DNA from: Avena insularis
Lineage: Eukaryota; Streptophyta; Magnoliopsida; Poales; Poaceae
DNA length: 64,000 bases
Assembly (NCBI GenBank): GCA_023614405.1
Contig: CM042688.1
Coordinates: forward strand, 442,236,028-442,300,027
Direction of reading: 5' to 3'
Part shown: positions 1 through 12,322 of the stretch, in pieces
Layout: each line of letters opens with the position of its first letter
How positions within the stretch are numbered: position 1 is the first letter of the stretch
Made by a program: the position numbers and the translations under genes
The notes under the pieces: generated by a model
Told to the model about the DNA's origin: nothing
Databases searched by the model: none
What the model saw: the letters and a program-made list of their open reading frames with translations, nothing else

Positions 1-1762
1 TTTTCTAAACCACATGGATCCACCAGAGTCATTACATGTCCGTTCTTTTCCTAAACCACATGGATCCACCAGTGTCATTGCATGTCTCTTGTTTTCCTAA
101 ACCACATGGATCCACCATTGTCATTTCATGTGTGTTCCTTTTCTAAACCACATGGATCCACTAAAGTCATTGTATGTGTGTTCCTTTCCTAAACCACATT
201 GATCCACCAAAGTCATTGCACATGTGTTTTTTTTCCTAAACCACATGGTTCCACAAGTCTCATTGCATGTGTGTTATTTTCCTAAACCACATGGATCCAC
301 CAGACTCATTACATGTGTGTTCCTTTCCTAAACCAAAATGATCCTCTAGAGTCATTGCATGTGTCTTCCTTTCTAAAAACATGGATCCACCAGAGTCATT
401 TCATGTGTGTTCCTTTCCTCAATCACAATGATCCAGTAGCATCATTGCATGTGTCTTGATTTCCTAAACCACATGGATCCACCGGAGTCATTTAATGTGT
501 GTTCTTTTCCTAAACCACCACCAGAGTCATTCCATGTGTCTTCTTTTCCTAAACCACCACTAGAGTCATTACATGTGTGTTCCTTTCCTAAACCACATGG
601 ATCCACTAGTGTCATTTCAAGTGTGTTCTTTTCCTGAACAACATGGATCCACCAGAGTCATTGCATGTGTGTTCCTTTCCTAAATCACCACCAGAGTCAT
701 TGCATGTGTGTTCTTTTCCTAAACCACATGGATCCACCAGTGTTATTGCATATGAGTTATTTTCCTAAACCACATGGATCCACCAGAGTCATTGCATATA
801 TGATCCTTTCCTAAACCACATGGTTCCACAAGAGTCATTGCATGTGTGTCCCTTTCCTAATCCACATGGATCCACCAGAGTCATTGCATGTGTGTTACTT
901 TCCTAAACCACCACTAGAGTCATTGCATGTGTGTTATTTTCCTAAACCACATGGATCCACCATAGTCATTGCATGTGTGTTATTTTCCTAAACCACATCC
1001 AGAGTCATTGCATGAGTCTTGATTTCGTAAACCACCACCAGAATCATTGCATGTGTGTTCTTTTCCTAAACCACATGGATCCACCATACTCATTTCATGT
1101 GTGTTCTTTTCCTAAACCACCACCAGAGTCATTGCATGTGCCTTCTTTTACTAAACCACCACTATAGTCATTGCATTTGTGTTCCTTTCCTAAAACACAT
1201 GGATCCACTAGAATCATTGCATGTGTGTACTTTTCCTAAACCACATGGATCCACCAGAATCATTTCATGTGTGTTCTTTTCATAAACCACCAGCAGAGTC
1301 ATTGCATGTGTCTTCTTTTCAAAAACCACCACTAGAGTCATTGCATGTGTGTTCCTTTCCTAAACCACATGGATCCACCAGAGTCATTGCATGTGTGTTC
1401 CTTTCCTAAACCACATGGATCCACCAGAGTCATTGCACGTGTCTTCCTTACCTAAACCACCATCAGATTCATTGCATGTGTGTTCCTTTCCTAAACCACA
1501 TGGATCCACCAGAGTCATTGCATGTGTGTTCCTTTCCTAAATTACATGGATCCACCAGAGTCAGTGCATGTGTGTTCCTTTCCTATACCACATTGATCCA
1601 CCACAGTCATTGCATGTGTGTTCTTTCCTAAACCATTGGATCCACTAGAGTCATTGCATTTGTGTTCCTTTTCTTAACCACATACAGAATCATTGCATGT
1701 CTCTTCCTTTCCTAAACCACCATCAGAGTCATTGCATGTATGTTCTTTTCCTAAACCACATG
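1..1762. repeat. Minisatellite array, block 1 (46/39-bp units)
   Basis: Head-to-tail units of 46 bp. The first three GGATCC sites are at 16, 62 and 108, exactly 46 bp apart. Each unit runs from CCTAAACCAC through ATGGATCC, then GAGTCATT and TGCATGTGTG, to a short pyrimidine run. A 39-bp unit type lacks the 7 bases ATGGATC; GAGTCA at 485, 524 and 563 shows that spacing. The block begins at the first base, so the array continues to the left. Its last 5 bp (ACATG, 1758-1762) are the TSD of the LTR that follows. No protein or RNA function is visible. Confidence 0.97.
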
Positions 1763-3959
1763 TGTAACATTCCAATTTCAGCAACCCTGATTAGTTGTCC
1801 AGAATGCAGAAATCAGGGGGAACAAAAACGTTTTCCTGCTTTACGATGCACTGTTCACTTGTTGTTGTTTGTGCTTATGCCACTGATTATATAGCTTAGG
1901 ATATACTAGTTACCTTAACATAAGTTGTCAAAAGATATTTAACAAAACTCTCCTGGATCATTTTACATATTCTCAAATATTCTAGCGTTTCAAAACATGA
2001 GCCAAGATGCTTATGGAACCAAAACTATTTTAGTAGCTTCTATTGACAAAACTATGGAGAGCTATAATCTCCTTATGTTTTGAAGACAGAACCTTAAAAA
2101 TACTTTTACGTCTAGGTTTCTCTAAAACCTGTTTATAAAACTTTCGAACTCTACCCTTGGTAGATGTACCAAGGACCTTACCGTGGTCAAACTCCAACCT
2201 CTTCAAACTACCCATCCTTTCCTCAAGATAAGCTTGATGGTAACCTTAGTAGTAGTATATTTGCTTGTAAGATGAGTTGTCTTGATCTATTGTCTAACTT
2301 GTTTGCTTAGGAGCTATAGTGAGATACTCTAGGATCTCACCCTGTAGTATCAAGATACTTGAAGATCACCAAACCCTAAGCAAGAATACACGATGGATCT
2401 GATCTCTAGCCACTAGGGATCATCTAAAACCCTTAACCAGATCAATTCTGAAGTGATCCATTCTAGAAGTTTCCAAGTCAATGAAGACCAATATCAATCA
2501 TGCATCTATTCTACTCAATCTACAATTCAACATCATCCACTTGATGATTCTTTGATACCTTGCAACCCATCAAAAACATCCACACTCATACTCTAGTCAA
2601 AAACCCTAAATGTGCTAAATTTGACTAAGTCTGGAAACTGTTTCAACATCACTTCTTTCAATGCCTCTCTTTCTCAACCCTTGTGCAATTTTGGTAATGC
2701 ACTTCAACCATATTGTAGACCATCATAAGTACTACCAAGACCCCTACTTCCCTTGGCTAGATCACCTCTCAACCCACTTGTTCTTGATGGTTTTGCAGGC
2801 AAGAAAATAATAACCTCTGCAGATCTTATCAACTAGCCTACTTTGGAAGAAGCTCACGGCTCCATGCTATCTTCCTTGGACCAACTCCCTGTATGATTTT
2901 GTTCTACTCATAAAGGTCTTGCAATACCTACTTGACTTATTCAAATTGGGTCCTTGTGCTTCTAAACCCACATGGTTTTGAAGACTATTTGACAATATGT
3001 TATGGCACCCTTATCTTATTCAAAGTTTCGAATCAATCTTTGGTGAGCTCGAGCATGACCAAGCTCAAACCTCTATCCATGGTGATCTACATCACTTGGT
3101 ATATCCATCCATATATTCCATGCCCCAAGGGGAGCTCTGAGCCCCGGGACCCAACAAGGTTTTGATGGTATGAAAATAGCATCAACATAGGCCCCTTATT
3201 CCTTGTTTCCTACCAAATTCAAGTTGGATTATCAACACCCGAGGTTGAAAATGCTATATACACCTTATGAACATCATCTACCTTGATTATAAGGATTTAC
3301 TAAATATTATCCATAATTTTATGGCTCAAAAACTATTTAATTCGTCTGTTGTGCAAAATCTCAGAAACTCCATCTACAAAGGAATGTTTGGTTTTTGACA
3401 AAGAACTTCCCCAACTCTAAGCACTTTTGGGGCCCATATATCATACCATATCTTCCCACTTCAAAAATAATTATTTTTGAAGAGTCTTAATAATTCTTTT
3501 TGCCTATTTTCCTTAATAGGCACAAAATGATAAAATAAACATATTAAATACTTTTATTCATCAATAAATCTTGGGAAAATTCCCAAAAGTGTGAACTCAT
3601 ATTTGGGACCTTTTCACATAAAAATCTCAACTTGTAAAACTCACAAATATCAAAACAACTTCTAAAAACTAGTTCAACACTTTTTGAATAAATGACTTCT
3701 AATGTACTATAAATCCTTGGAAAAATCTCAAATAATTCCTAGAAGGGTATCTTGACCTCACCTATCTACCAGCACCCTTGCATCATCTTACTCAAGTCAA
3801 ATTGACAACATCCCTTCATAATCATATATATGATCAATTTGGCAAACTAAACAAGTATTGAGCTAAACCAAAAATCAAATCATCACCAAAGCTCACCATC
3901 ACTCACCACAGCCACAATGACACCCTTCTGTTCGAAATAACTGTAGCAAGTGCCCTTCC

Positions 3960-4790
3960 CATGTCCTTTACCCCTTGAAAGGAGGGAAAGATAGATCATT
4001 TAGTGGTGTATCTCTCTTTATATCAAAAGCTGGGCTGCAGCCACTCCCCTCTCTCTATGGTTGTTTACCAGGCCCCACCTCACCCCTCCACCTCCTCGCT
4101 CGACCAATACCCAAGCAGCATCCCTCCCTTCCCCTCAAATGGACATAGTCCACTCTACACCCCTCCTCCTTGGTTTATAGGCCAGAGGCCACCCAGGGCC
4201 TCCCTCTGCCCCTCATTTACTCCCTTTTCTCCCCACTTAACTCCCCAAGGAACCTATCCTCCTCCCCCTACTCTATCCTGCCCGAAAGAAGGAGGAGGAG
4301 AAGCTTCGGCCACCTCCCAAAAATCAAGCAAGTCCCCCCTCTCCCGAGCTCCTCTCTCTCTGCATGTCGCACTCGTGCACTCCTTTCGTCCTCCTGATGC
4401 TAATGGTGTCCTTCTCGTTTACATGCAACGGCCCCTCGAGCAACGCCGGCGAGCCCCAAAGGTCGACGCCGTCGGGATCGGCTCGCGAGCTCCCTCCCCA
4501 GTGCAAGTGCCCCATGTCGCCCATCCCCGAGATCCCCTCTGTCGACTGCGTCGCCCTGACCCCTCTCCGCCGCCTCCCGGCACCCCAGGAGAGCTCCCCG
4601 TCGTTGTCAGTGGTGTCTCAGTGAGGGGGACGACCCGGGGCCGTGGATCGCCTCTTGATCCAAAGGCCCAGGAGGCCCCATACCCCTTTGGCCCCCGCGG
4701 TCGCTGACCAGCGGGTCTCGCCTGGCGGATTCAAACGCGCCGCCCCGCGTGCTGCCCTCGCCTAGTTGGGTTGGCCTGGCCGGTGAGGCC
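3960..4790 (+). promoter_or_regulatory. Promoter-like and GC-rich leader region of LTR A
   Basis: A TATA-like TTTATA lies at 4174-4179, followed by GCCAGAGGCC and a C/T-rich then GC-rich stretch of several hundred bases, unlike the AT-rich rest of the LTR. LTR B has the equivalent layout with a better TATA (16669-16674). An ATG at 4364 opens an 86-codon frame beginning MSHSCTP; the minus-strand LTR C has a similar frame at 48126-48386. The promoter role is inferred from composition and position. Confidence 0.5.
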
Positions 4791-6825
4791 TAGCTCCCTC
4801 CATATCTGGCCCGCGACGGCCTTTTCTTTTTCTTTTTCCTTATTTACAGATCTGTTCAAAGGACGTTTAGTGTTAAATCGAAATAAAAATGGAAAACACC
4901 CAGTTCTGTCCAGATCCAAATTTCTAGGCATTGCCACATGTTTTGTGTAGCATGCAGAGCAATAATCTTGCCAAAATAATTTTTTCAACATATTTTGGCT
5001 ATAAAACTTCTAAGAAGTATCTAAATCAGTAGATAAATTCCCTAAGGAGATCTACACCTCCAAAAAGGATAAACCCAACTTTCTATGGAAGATATTGAGA
5101 GTGGATATCCAGTGGTATTAGTATCCCATCAAGGGGAGCTATGTTTCCACTATAGCAAAAATGATAAAATCCACCCAAATCTCACTTTAGAAAATTCCTT
5201 AAGCAAAACTATAATATGTTTTGGGTTGACTTCAACTCCCTATGATGCGGTACACCAAGGTCCATCAAAATCTAGGAGATCAAATTTTATTGAGGCTCTG
5301 TTTAACTTTGGTGAATTAATCATCTCTGGCTAGGGTAGTTTCAGTAGAAACATCACTACTGGAATTTTAGCACTCCAAAGAGGGTGATTTCAATTTCTAT
5401 AGAACTGTATTCAAAGTACCTATCTTTTGCCTTTGGAATCATATCAAAAGCTTCTGTAGAATTAATCTGGTGAAAAAGACAAAACAGCTACAGAATTGAC
5501 TTTGGGAATTTCCTGAGGGCATTCTGGTAAATAATTTGACATGATTCCAACTCTCAGTGATTAAGTATAGAAAAACCTACACAACCATCAAAGGAAATAA
5601 TTTTTGTACCTACAGAACATTTCTAGTGAATTATTCCCTAAAACTAGAGTTTTAATCACTATAAAATGCATAGTAAATCAATGGAAATTGATAAAATAGT
5701 GAAACCACTTTTGCATGTTTCATTTTATCAATACCTAGCTCATGATATCATTTTTACATATTGATATCATACATAACCTGACCTTGGATTAAAACCCCTT
5801 AAGTAGGTAGTTTTGGCCTCTATAATCTTAATAGCAATTCCACCAATGCAACTAAAATGAAATCTTTTGCCTTAGTACAATTTGTTCAAAACCTACTGAA
5901 GTAAATCGTGTGATGTCTCTTTGTTTGCTGTATGTATTGCTGCTTGTATGTCATGTGTTGATTATGGCCTTTGTTGCTTGCATGATGTGTGATTCCCGAT
6001 GACGATAGTTGCGATTGTAGCGAAGACAAGGAGGTGGAATTTATATTGGTATTCTTGGGTATCTAAAGAAGAAGTACAGGGACATTAATGGCATATTGCT
6101 GATCGCAGGCAAGCCACCTTCTTGATCATAAGCCTTTTCCTACTGTTTTACTTATGCATGTTTTATCTAATGTTTATAAAATTACGCTGTTTTACTATAT
6201 GTTGGTGTATATATGGTAGTGGTTTGGCTCCTCCGAACTATTACACTTTTGTAGTATTAAGTACAAACCCCCTTGATGACACCTACTGGCGCCTAGTAGA
6301 ATAGATGGTGCATATCACCATAGCCCATTGGAGACCCTGTTTTAGCCAAAGCAAAGCTACAGGATGGGAAGACCCCAAAAAAGTTTATCAAATGTTTCAT
6401 GATAAAACCTTGGTGAGGTGGGACCTCCCAAGTGATGTTGAGAAAGAAAAAGGTTTTGTTTTACAAAATGCTGAAGGAAAGCTGGAGGAAAAAGGTTTAC
6501 AAAAACTCACCTTGTTCTTTGTAGTTTAGCTATAAGAACTTAACCCATGCAACCACATTACTCTAGAATGGGATAGGGCTGGATTTGATGTTTGTTTATT
6601 CTGGTATAAGCTGCCTCGCAACGACTACAGGGGATAAAAATCCCTGGAGGGTGGGCCTTCTCTGGCTGAGTCCATGTAAAACATCGACCGGGAGAAGGAA
6701 CGAAGGGTCTGCGGGCCTCCACGCATTACTATAAGCCGCTCATTGAAAGCGCACACTTGGGAAGTGGAAAAAGCGCTCCGGTTGGCTTGAGTACTATATA
6801 GGGCGTCCCGGTGTTGAGGGGAACA

Positions 6826-8315
6826 TGATGACCCACAAGTATAGGGGGTGTATCGCAGTATTTTCGATAAGTAAGATTGTCAAACCAATTGAGGAGTAGA
6901 AGGTGCTGGCTAGTGGTATGGATCAGGAATTCTCTGCAAATACTTAACAAACGGATTTTTAGGGGGTTTTGATAAAGCAAATAAATAAAGTACGAGTAAC
7001 TAAAAGACAATAAGAATAAATGCAAAAAGTGGCCCAATCCTTTCTTTAGCAAAGGACAAGCCGGTGTATTACTTAAGATGACCAAACGTTCACGAGGACA
7101 CATGGGAAGACTGTCAAGTGCTTTTGCTTCATATAGTTGATTAATCTTTTTTAGCTTGCTAAGTGTTGTGTGGGTGAACCAGTGCTAATGTACCGACCTT
7201 CCTAGGACTAATACATACTTGTGATTATACCCCTTGCAAACATCCGTCAGTACAAGAAGTAATTAAGGTAGAAACCAAACCACAACTTTAAACTCTAAGA
7301 CCCTTACGTCCCTTGTGCAATGGTCTCCTAATGGGGTTCATGTTTCTGTCAATCCCTACGATTAGTAGCCAAATAAAAAATGCATTCCCCTAGGCCCATA
7401 TAGGTGAAGTGTCATGTAGTCGACGTTTACATGACACCACTAGAAGAAGTACACCACAACTTAAATATCAAACTATTGAATCTTTCTCAACATAATTCCA
7501 CTACTAACAACATGACTTCTTCCATGTCCTCAAGAACAAAACGAACTACTCACAAGACATCATATGGATCATGATCAGAGATGGAATAATGATGTATAAA
7601 AATCTGAACATAAACGATAATTCAATGGTTCACTCAATAGTATCAACTACAAAGAGTAATTAACACCGAGAAAGTTTCCCCTAAGAACTATGCAAGATTC
7701 AACCCAATTGTTAGAGCAATATGGAGATGGTGATGAGGGTGCTGATGGTGATGATGATGATGATCCCGATGAAGTCCAGCTTGATGGTGGTGTTGATGGT
7801 GACGATCTCCCCTCTCCGGGAAGGAATACCCCCGGCAGAAATCTGTCTGCCGGAGAGATCTTTCTCTCTCGGTGTTTTCTGCCCCGCAGAGGCGGCGTAA
7901 TCTTTCTGTGGTCGCTCCCCGAGTATTAGGGTTTCGGGAAGATTATATACGCCAGAGGGGAGAACCAAAGGTGGGCTAGGGCAGCCACATCACCTGGTGG
8001 CGCGGCCTAGGCTAGCCCGCGCCAGGGGGTGGTGTGGGCCCCCTGTGGCCCATCTCCACTCCTCCTTCTAGCTTCCTTCGTCTTCTGGAAAAATAGGATT
8101 TTCCGTATATTTTCCTTGATTTTCTGATCTTCGCAAATTTTGCCTCCAAACAGCACCTTTTCCATCAGAATCTTGACTGCAGCGGTCCATGCTCCAAAAG
8201 TCATCAACCATGCAAAAACAGATTAAATAACATAAGTATCATCTCTTAATATGAAATATATCAACGAATAACAGTAAATTATGACATAGAGTAGTGATGC
8301 AAAATGGACGTATCA
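6826..8315 (-). repeat. 3' LTR of the minus-strand Athila-like element
   Basis: This 1490-bp LTR reads TGATACGTTCCATTTT-like sequence from 8315 down (exact start TGATACGTCC) and ends GGTCATCA at 6826. It matches LTRs at 20344, 24548, 32312 and 36301. It holds the GA-rich hairpin near 7851-7872 and a GAT/GGT-rich tract at about 7725-7800 (the CAT/CAC tract of the sense strand). The adjacent purine-rich motif (CTCCCCCAAGCTT on the plus strand, 8317-8329) is the polypurine tract for plus-strand priming. Confidence 0.92.
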
Positions 8316-8826
8316 ACTCCCCCAAGCTTAGACTTCGCTTATCCCCAAGCGAAACTGAGCTCAATAAACATGGCCTCAGGTTTATGGAGTGAAGAGTCAA
8401 TAAAAGAATACAGACAAGAAGCATCACATTCATCAATGCATAGATCATAATAGAAGACAACTCACTATTATATAACTCAACTTGTAATAAGTAAAGGAAA
8501 CACAATAAAGATACATAAAGTGAATCATAATTGGTAATGGCAAACTTAGCTCTTGGTCGAAGAATAGTTGACAATTTGCTGAAGTTCACAAATAACTGGT
8601 TTTCAATGATAGCTTTCAAAGTAGTAATCACCAAGATAAGAGCAAAGTGCAAAACAAGGAACATAAGAAATATGATTGAATAAATCATCATATGAATGAA
8701 TGAAACACAACAACTCAAAATACTTGCTGAGATAGAAGGTAATAGGTTTACTGACTCAACTAAAAAGTAAAAGAAAGGCCCTTCCCAGAGGAAGCAGGGA
8801 TTGCAAGTTTCATCAAGAGCTCCCAA
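8239..8826 (-). pseudogene. Hydrophobic open frame before the 3' LTR (uncharacterised)
   Basis: A 195-codon frame running into the 3' LTR. Its middle part (CCVSFIHMMIYS, FLVLHFALIL, IIENQLFVN, then ILRPRAKFAITNYDSLYVSL) recurs in the same frame in the other two copies at 31907-32314 and 35898-36341. Several stretches are hydrophobic enough for membrane segments. The copies differ in frame at the C-terminal side, and the region sits where related elements have 3' untranslated sequence. I recognise no domain. It may be a decayed post-pol reading frame or chance openness in an AT-rich UTR. Confidence 0.3.
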
Positions 8827-10303
8827 AAATTATGATACTTATTAGGTTTCAGCTCTCACTGCCCCTATCATAGGCATCTTTTAGGTGATTAAGGTTAAAG
8901 TGATCAAATATGAGGATATGCTTGACAAGTTGTAAATTGAAAATCTCATGTCCCTTGAATACGAGGGCCGCTCCTCATGGTACTCAAGTTTAGTCACTGG
9001 TAAGTTCTTGTCATTGTAAGCTCATGTGTATCACGGAGAACCTCCAACGGGGTACCCCTTGCCCAATGATACGGAAGAATACCCATATCAAAATGACAAG
9101 GCAAGCAGACAACAAGCATCTTAGCAATCTTCTTATTTACCATGGGAATATGGTGCTTTTTTCTCTCTTTCCTCTTTTCATAATATCTCTTTTTTCTTTT
9201 TCTCAATCTCTATCTCTTTTTTTATAAGAAGAATGCTTCATAGATGCTCATTATGGTTACGCTGCAGGTTTCCACCATGATAGCATGGATTAGACCGGCG
9301 GCGCAGGCGTTTCTCTAACACACATGCATAACTCCATGGTCTTCAAGCTCCCCTTTCATTTCACACCAACGACATCCATAGACAAAAGAACATGATATCA
9401 ACTAGGTACAAAGTACCAGTGCAATGTTGAAAGCGTTCCCCGTGACAACATGGTTCTGCTAATTCACAACTCACAAAGCGCAAGCATATACACAACATAG
9501 ATGGGCACAATGGTTCAAGTTTATTAAATGCAAGAAAGTAAAGTGTGCCATCAATTTTGTGAGAGCTTTAATCACTAATTTTCACATAACAAGTTTAATT
9601 TGGAATGTAGACAAAAACAAGAATTTACTTGGAATAGCAATAGTGCTAATAGGTAGGTATGGTGGACACAAATGGCAAAGGTTTTGGTTTTAAAGGATTG
9701 GATGCACGAGAAAATTCCCTCTCAGTACAGGTTTTTGGCTAGCAAGGCTGGGTAGCAAGCATAAGAGTTGAAGGAAACAAACAAACATACAAGTGATAAA
9801 AAGCAAACATGCAATCTTCCTTGGAAGCACAAAATATCTTAACTAGAGAATACTAAACTTATGAGCAAATCAAGAAAGAAAGATGATGAAATTATTTTTC
9901 TTTAGAGTACTTTTATCTTTTTCATTCAACTCTCAAAAATAGTGTTGCTACTGACCGAGCCAGGTTTGCCAAAACCAAGTAAATTAACTCAATGATCCCA
10001 AAGTGATACCAATACTAACAACTAGATCAATCATATAACCATGAATTGAAAACTAATATAAGATATGCAAAAGAGTAAATGATAGAACTTCTCATTAATA
10101 TTCCATAACGGTAACTCACACCAAAGGATACATATCTAATGAGAGAGGGAACACTTCCATAATGCAAACCATCCTACATGATAACTTCTATATTCATGAT
10201 ATGACTCTACTAAAAGGGTAAAAAGATAGAAGATAGTAATGTGATACCGCAGCACTCCCCCAAGCTTGGAACAAACCTACGGGATGCCAAACCTGATGAC
10301 GAA
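8827..10303 (-). other. 3' untranslated region of the Athila-like element
   Basis: Non-coding, AT-rich and collinear (reverse complement) with 30396-31900 and 34296-35890. It has a second polypurine-tract-like copy of AAGCTTGGGGGAG (as CTCCCCCAAGCTT at 10255-10267), about 1.9 kb from the true polypurine tract. No gene is seen here. Confidence 0.75.
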
Positions 10304-10810
10304 TTACTCCTTTGGTGGTGGTGGTATTATCTTGATGAGCTCTTTGATCAATTTCCCCAAGTCCTCAACCTCAAGGGTGAGATTGCGAATAAGCTATGAG
10401 TTTTGCTCAATGCGGCTCATGATCATGTCGGGCTGCGAATTCCAGCTCTTGTGATTCTTTCCCCACTCTTCCTCCTTGAAGTCTTCTTTTCCTACATGGC
10501 TAGAACGAGGCAAATCCCAATTGGAGGGTAATTTCTCCTTGGGCATATTCTGGTATTGATGCTCATGGATAAGGGTATGGAAAGGATTCTTGGCACGTGG
10601 GGGAAGTGACCAGGGATCTGAACGGTGATGACGAGGCTTCCCTCCAATTGACATAGTCCTGGCAGGGTTTGCCACCACTCCAATGCTTGCAATGGTAGTG
10701 CCAGTGTGCTTTGCCTCCTCTTCTTCTTCACTCTTGATCTCATTATCCTTCCCGGGGTCTTGGAGATCTTCCTCCATAGGCTCCTTTCCTTTATCCTTGG
10801 CGGACACCAT
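10304..10810 (-). pseudogene. ORF2: small acidic protein of Athila-like family, one stop codon
   Basis: Starts MVSAKDKGKEPMEED. It has an acidic Glu/Lys-rich N-terminus (KSEEEEEAK), a middle part with NPFHTLIHEHQYQNMPK, and a C-terminal segment with heptad-like hydrophobics (LGKLIKEL) ending PPPPKE before TAA at 10304-10306. The total is 168 codons, interrupted by a TAG at codon 139 where the copies at 30145 and 33807 have CAG. It lies after the gag remnant and before the long 3' UTR. No known domain is recognised; it has no signal peptide or membrane segment. A role such as nucleic-acid or Gag binding would be speculation. Confidence 0.6.
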
Positions 10811-11965
10811 TGTGCTTCTAAGCTTTCAAAGATAGTTCCTGGAAGAAACATATCGAAACAAAAACACAACGAGAACATGATATACGAACCTCAGGGGATC
10901 CGGAGGGGTTATATATTACAAAGTTTCACAACAATAGGAAGGTACTGGGAGAAAACGAGTCGGAGGCGGAGTCCGAATTGGCCACACCACTTGGTGGCGT
11001 GGCCAGGGGTGGGCCCGTGCCCCAGGGTGGTGTGAGCCACCCTGGCTCCGTTTCTATCCCTCTTTCGCTTCGCAACTTTCCTTATTGACTAAAAACTGCA
11101 AAAATATAGTTGGATAGTATTTTCGTGGAACTTTTCTTACCAGAATTGTTACCTATTTGAAAACGGACTCTGCAGGTCTCTGAATTTGGTATCTAGTAGA
11201 TTCTTTTGGAGTCACCACTTGAATAACATCAATATCTTCATCTTCATACACTTATTGCTGGAATCATGAAACCTTTCACTTCCTCATTACACCATTTTCT
11301 CCACTAACCTGGAAATTTCTTTCACACAAAACTTCACACAGTTCTCATTAGCAACATTAGTATAAGTGAAGTGATAAAACCTTTTGATTTCAACTTCAAC
11401 TGAAAACCATCAAAGCATAAGATACTGTAGCAACTCCTTCCGAAAATCCAAAAAGAATTCAAAAAGAAAATCGATTAAAGAAGCAAATGCAAGAGTGGCA
11501 AAATTTGTCAAAATAGACCAGCAGGTAAAGATCAATTTTTTCGAAAATCTTCGGTTGCTCAAATCAAAAAGTGCAAAACTATCAAAAGTTAAATAACAAC
11601 CTGGGCCAGAAGCACAAAAAATTACAGCTCAATCCAACAGACAGAGATCTCTCATGAATTTTTACGGTGAAGCACAAAAATCTGTTTCAGGACAGCAACT
11701 TCCCCAAATCTTACTTCTCTCTCATTAGAGGTTGATCTTGACACAAAAACCAAACAAAAATGATAAGGAGAGGTTATTACCAAAGTAATAACTTCCAATA
11801 CTCAAATAAAAACAAAAACAAAAACAAACTGAAAACACAAATAAATTGGGTTGTCTCCCAAAAAGCTCTTTCTTTATAGCCATTAAGATGGGCATGGTAA
11901 TTTTGATGATGCTCACATAGGAATATGAATTGAAGTGAAAGAGAGCATTAAGAAGCAAAAACTAC
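10811..11965 (-). other. Region between gag remnant and ORF2, Athila-like element
   Basis: Collinear (reverse complement) with 23400-24499 and 28980-30144. It contains the conserved sequence around AGCTCTTTTTGGGAGACAACC (plus-strand complement near 11850-11880) and a GC-rich part just upstream of ORF2 near 10940-11060. No intact reading frame is visible. At 11965/11966 the sequence jumps directly into the 5' LTR remnant, which marks the internal deletion. Confidence 0.7.
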
Positions 11966-12322
11966 CTGGTGGGCTAGAGGTGGGCCAGGGCCACCACACC
12001 ACCTGGTGGCGTCCTAGGCTGGCCCGCGCCAGGGGGTGGTGTGGGCCCCCTGTGGCCCATCTCGACTCCTCCTTCTAGCTTCCTTCGTCTTTTGGAAAAA
12101 TACGATTTTCCGTATATTTTCCCGGATTTTCTGATCTTCGCGAATTTTGCCTCCAAACAAAACCTTTTCCATCAGAATCCTGACTGCAGCGGTCCATGCT
12201 CCAAAAGTCATCAACCATGCAAAAAACAGATGAAATAACATAAGTATCATCTCTTAATATGAAATATATCAATGAATAAAAGTAAATTATGACATAGAAT
12301 ATGATGCAAAATGGACGTATCA
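11966..12322 (-). repeat. Truncated 5' LTR remnant
   Basis: The first 357 bp of an Athila-like LTR in minus orientation, matching 20344 onward and ending (plus strand) GACGTATCA next to the TSD GAACA. The rest of the LTR is deleted. Confidence 0.9.

Larger units (their letters stand above)
6826..12322 (-). mobile_element. Athila-like LTR retrotransposon, internally deleted
   Basis: Minus-strand element nested in solo LTR A. Its ends are TGATGACCC (plus strand, left) and GACGTATCA (right), flanked by GAACA at 6821-6825 and 12323-12327. In its own sense it has a 357-bp remnant of the 5' LTR (12322-11966), a jump into the post-gag region, ORF2 (10810-10304), a long 3' untranslated region, a polypurine tract at 8317-8329, and a full 3' LTR (8315-6826). 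Primer site, gag and most of the 5' LTR are missing. It is the same family as 20344-37802 and 24548-33801. Intact TSDs show the deletion happened after insertion. Confidence 0.93.

Noticed and set aside
1..1762. Possible CRISPR array
   Set aside because: Units are contiguous with no unique spacers, vary by substitution, and the context is a plant retrotransposon landscape.
1..1762. Telomere-like repeat because of CCTAAACC in each unit
   Set aside because: Plant telomere repeats are 7 bp (CCCTAAA) in direct tandem. Here the match is a single partial motif per 46 bp and is likely coincidence.
4003..4707. 234-codon Pro-rich frame as a possible host gene
   Set aside because: It lies in the GC-rich leader of LTR A; LTR B has no equivalent long frame and no domain is recognised.
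7690..7968. Poly-Asp and poly-His frames in the Athila-like LTRs (also near 20553, 24961, 32694, 36728)
   Set aside because: They are translations of the CAT/CAC (GAT/GGT) triplet tract of the LTR and are not preserved as one gene.
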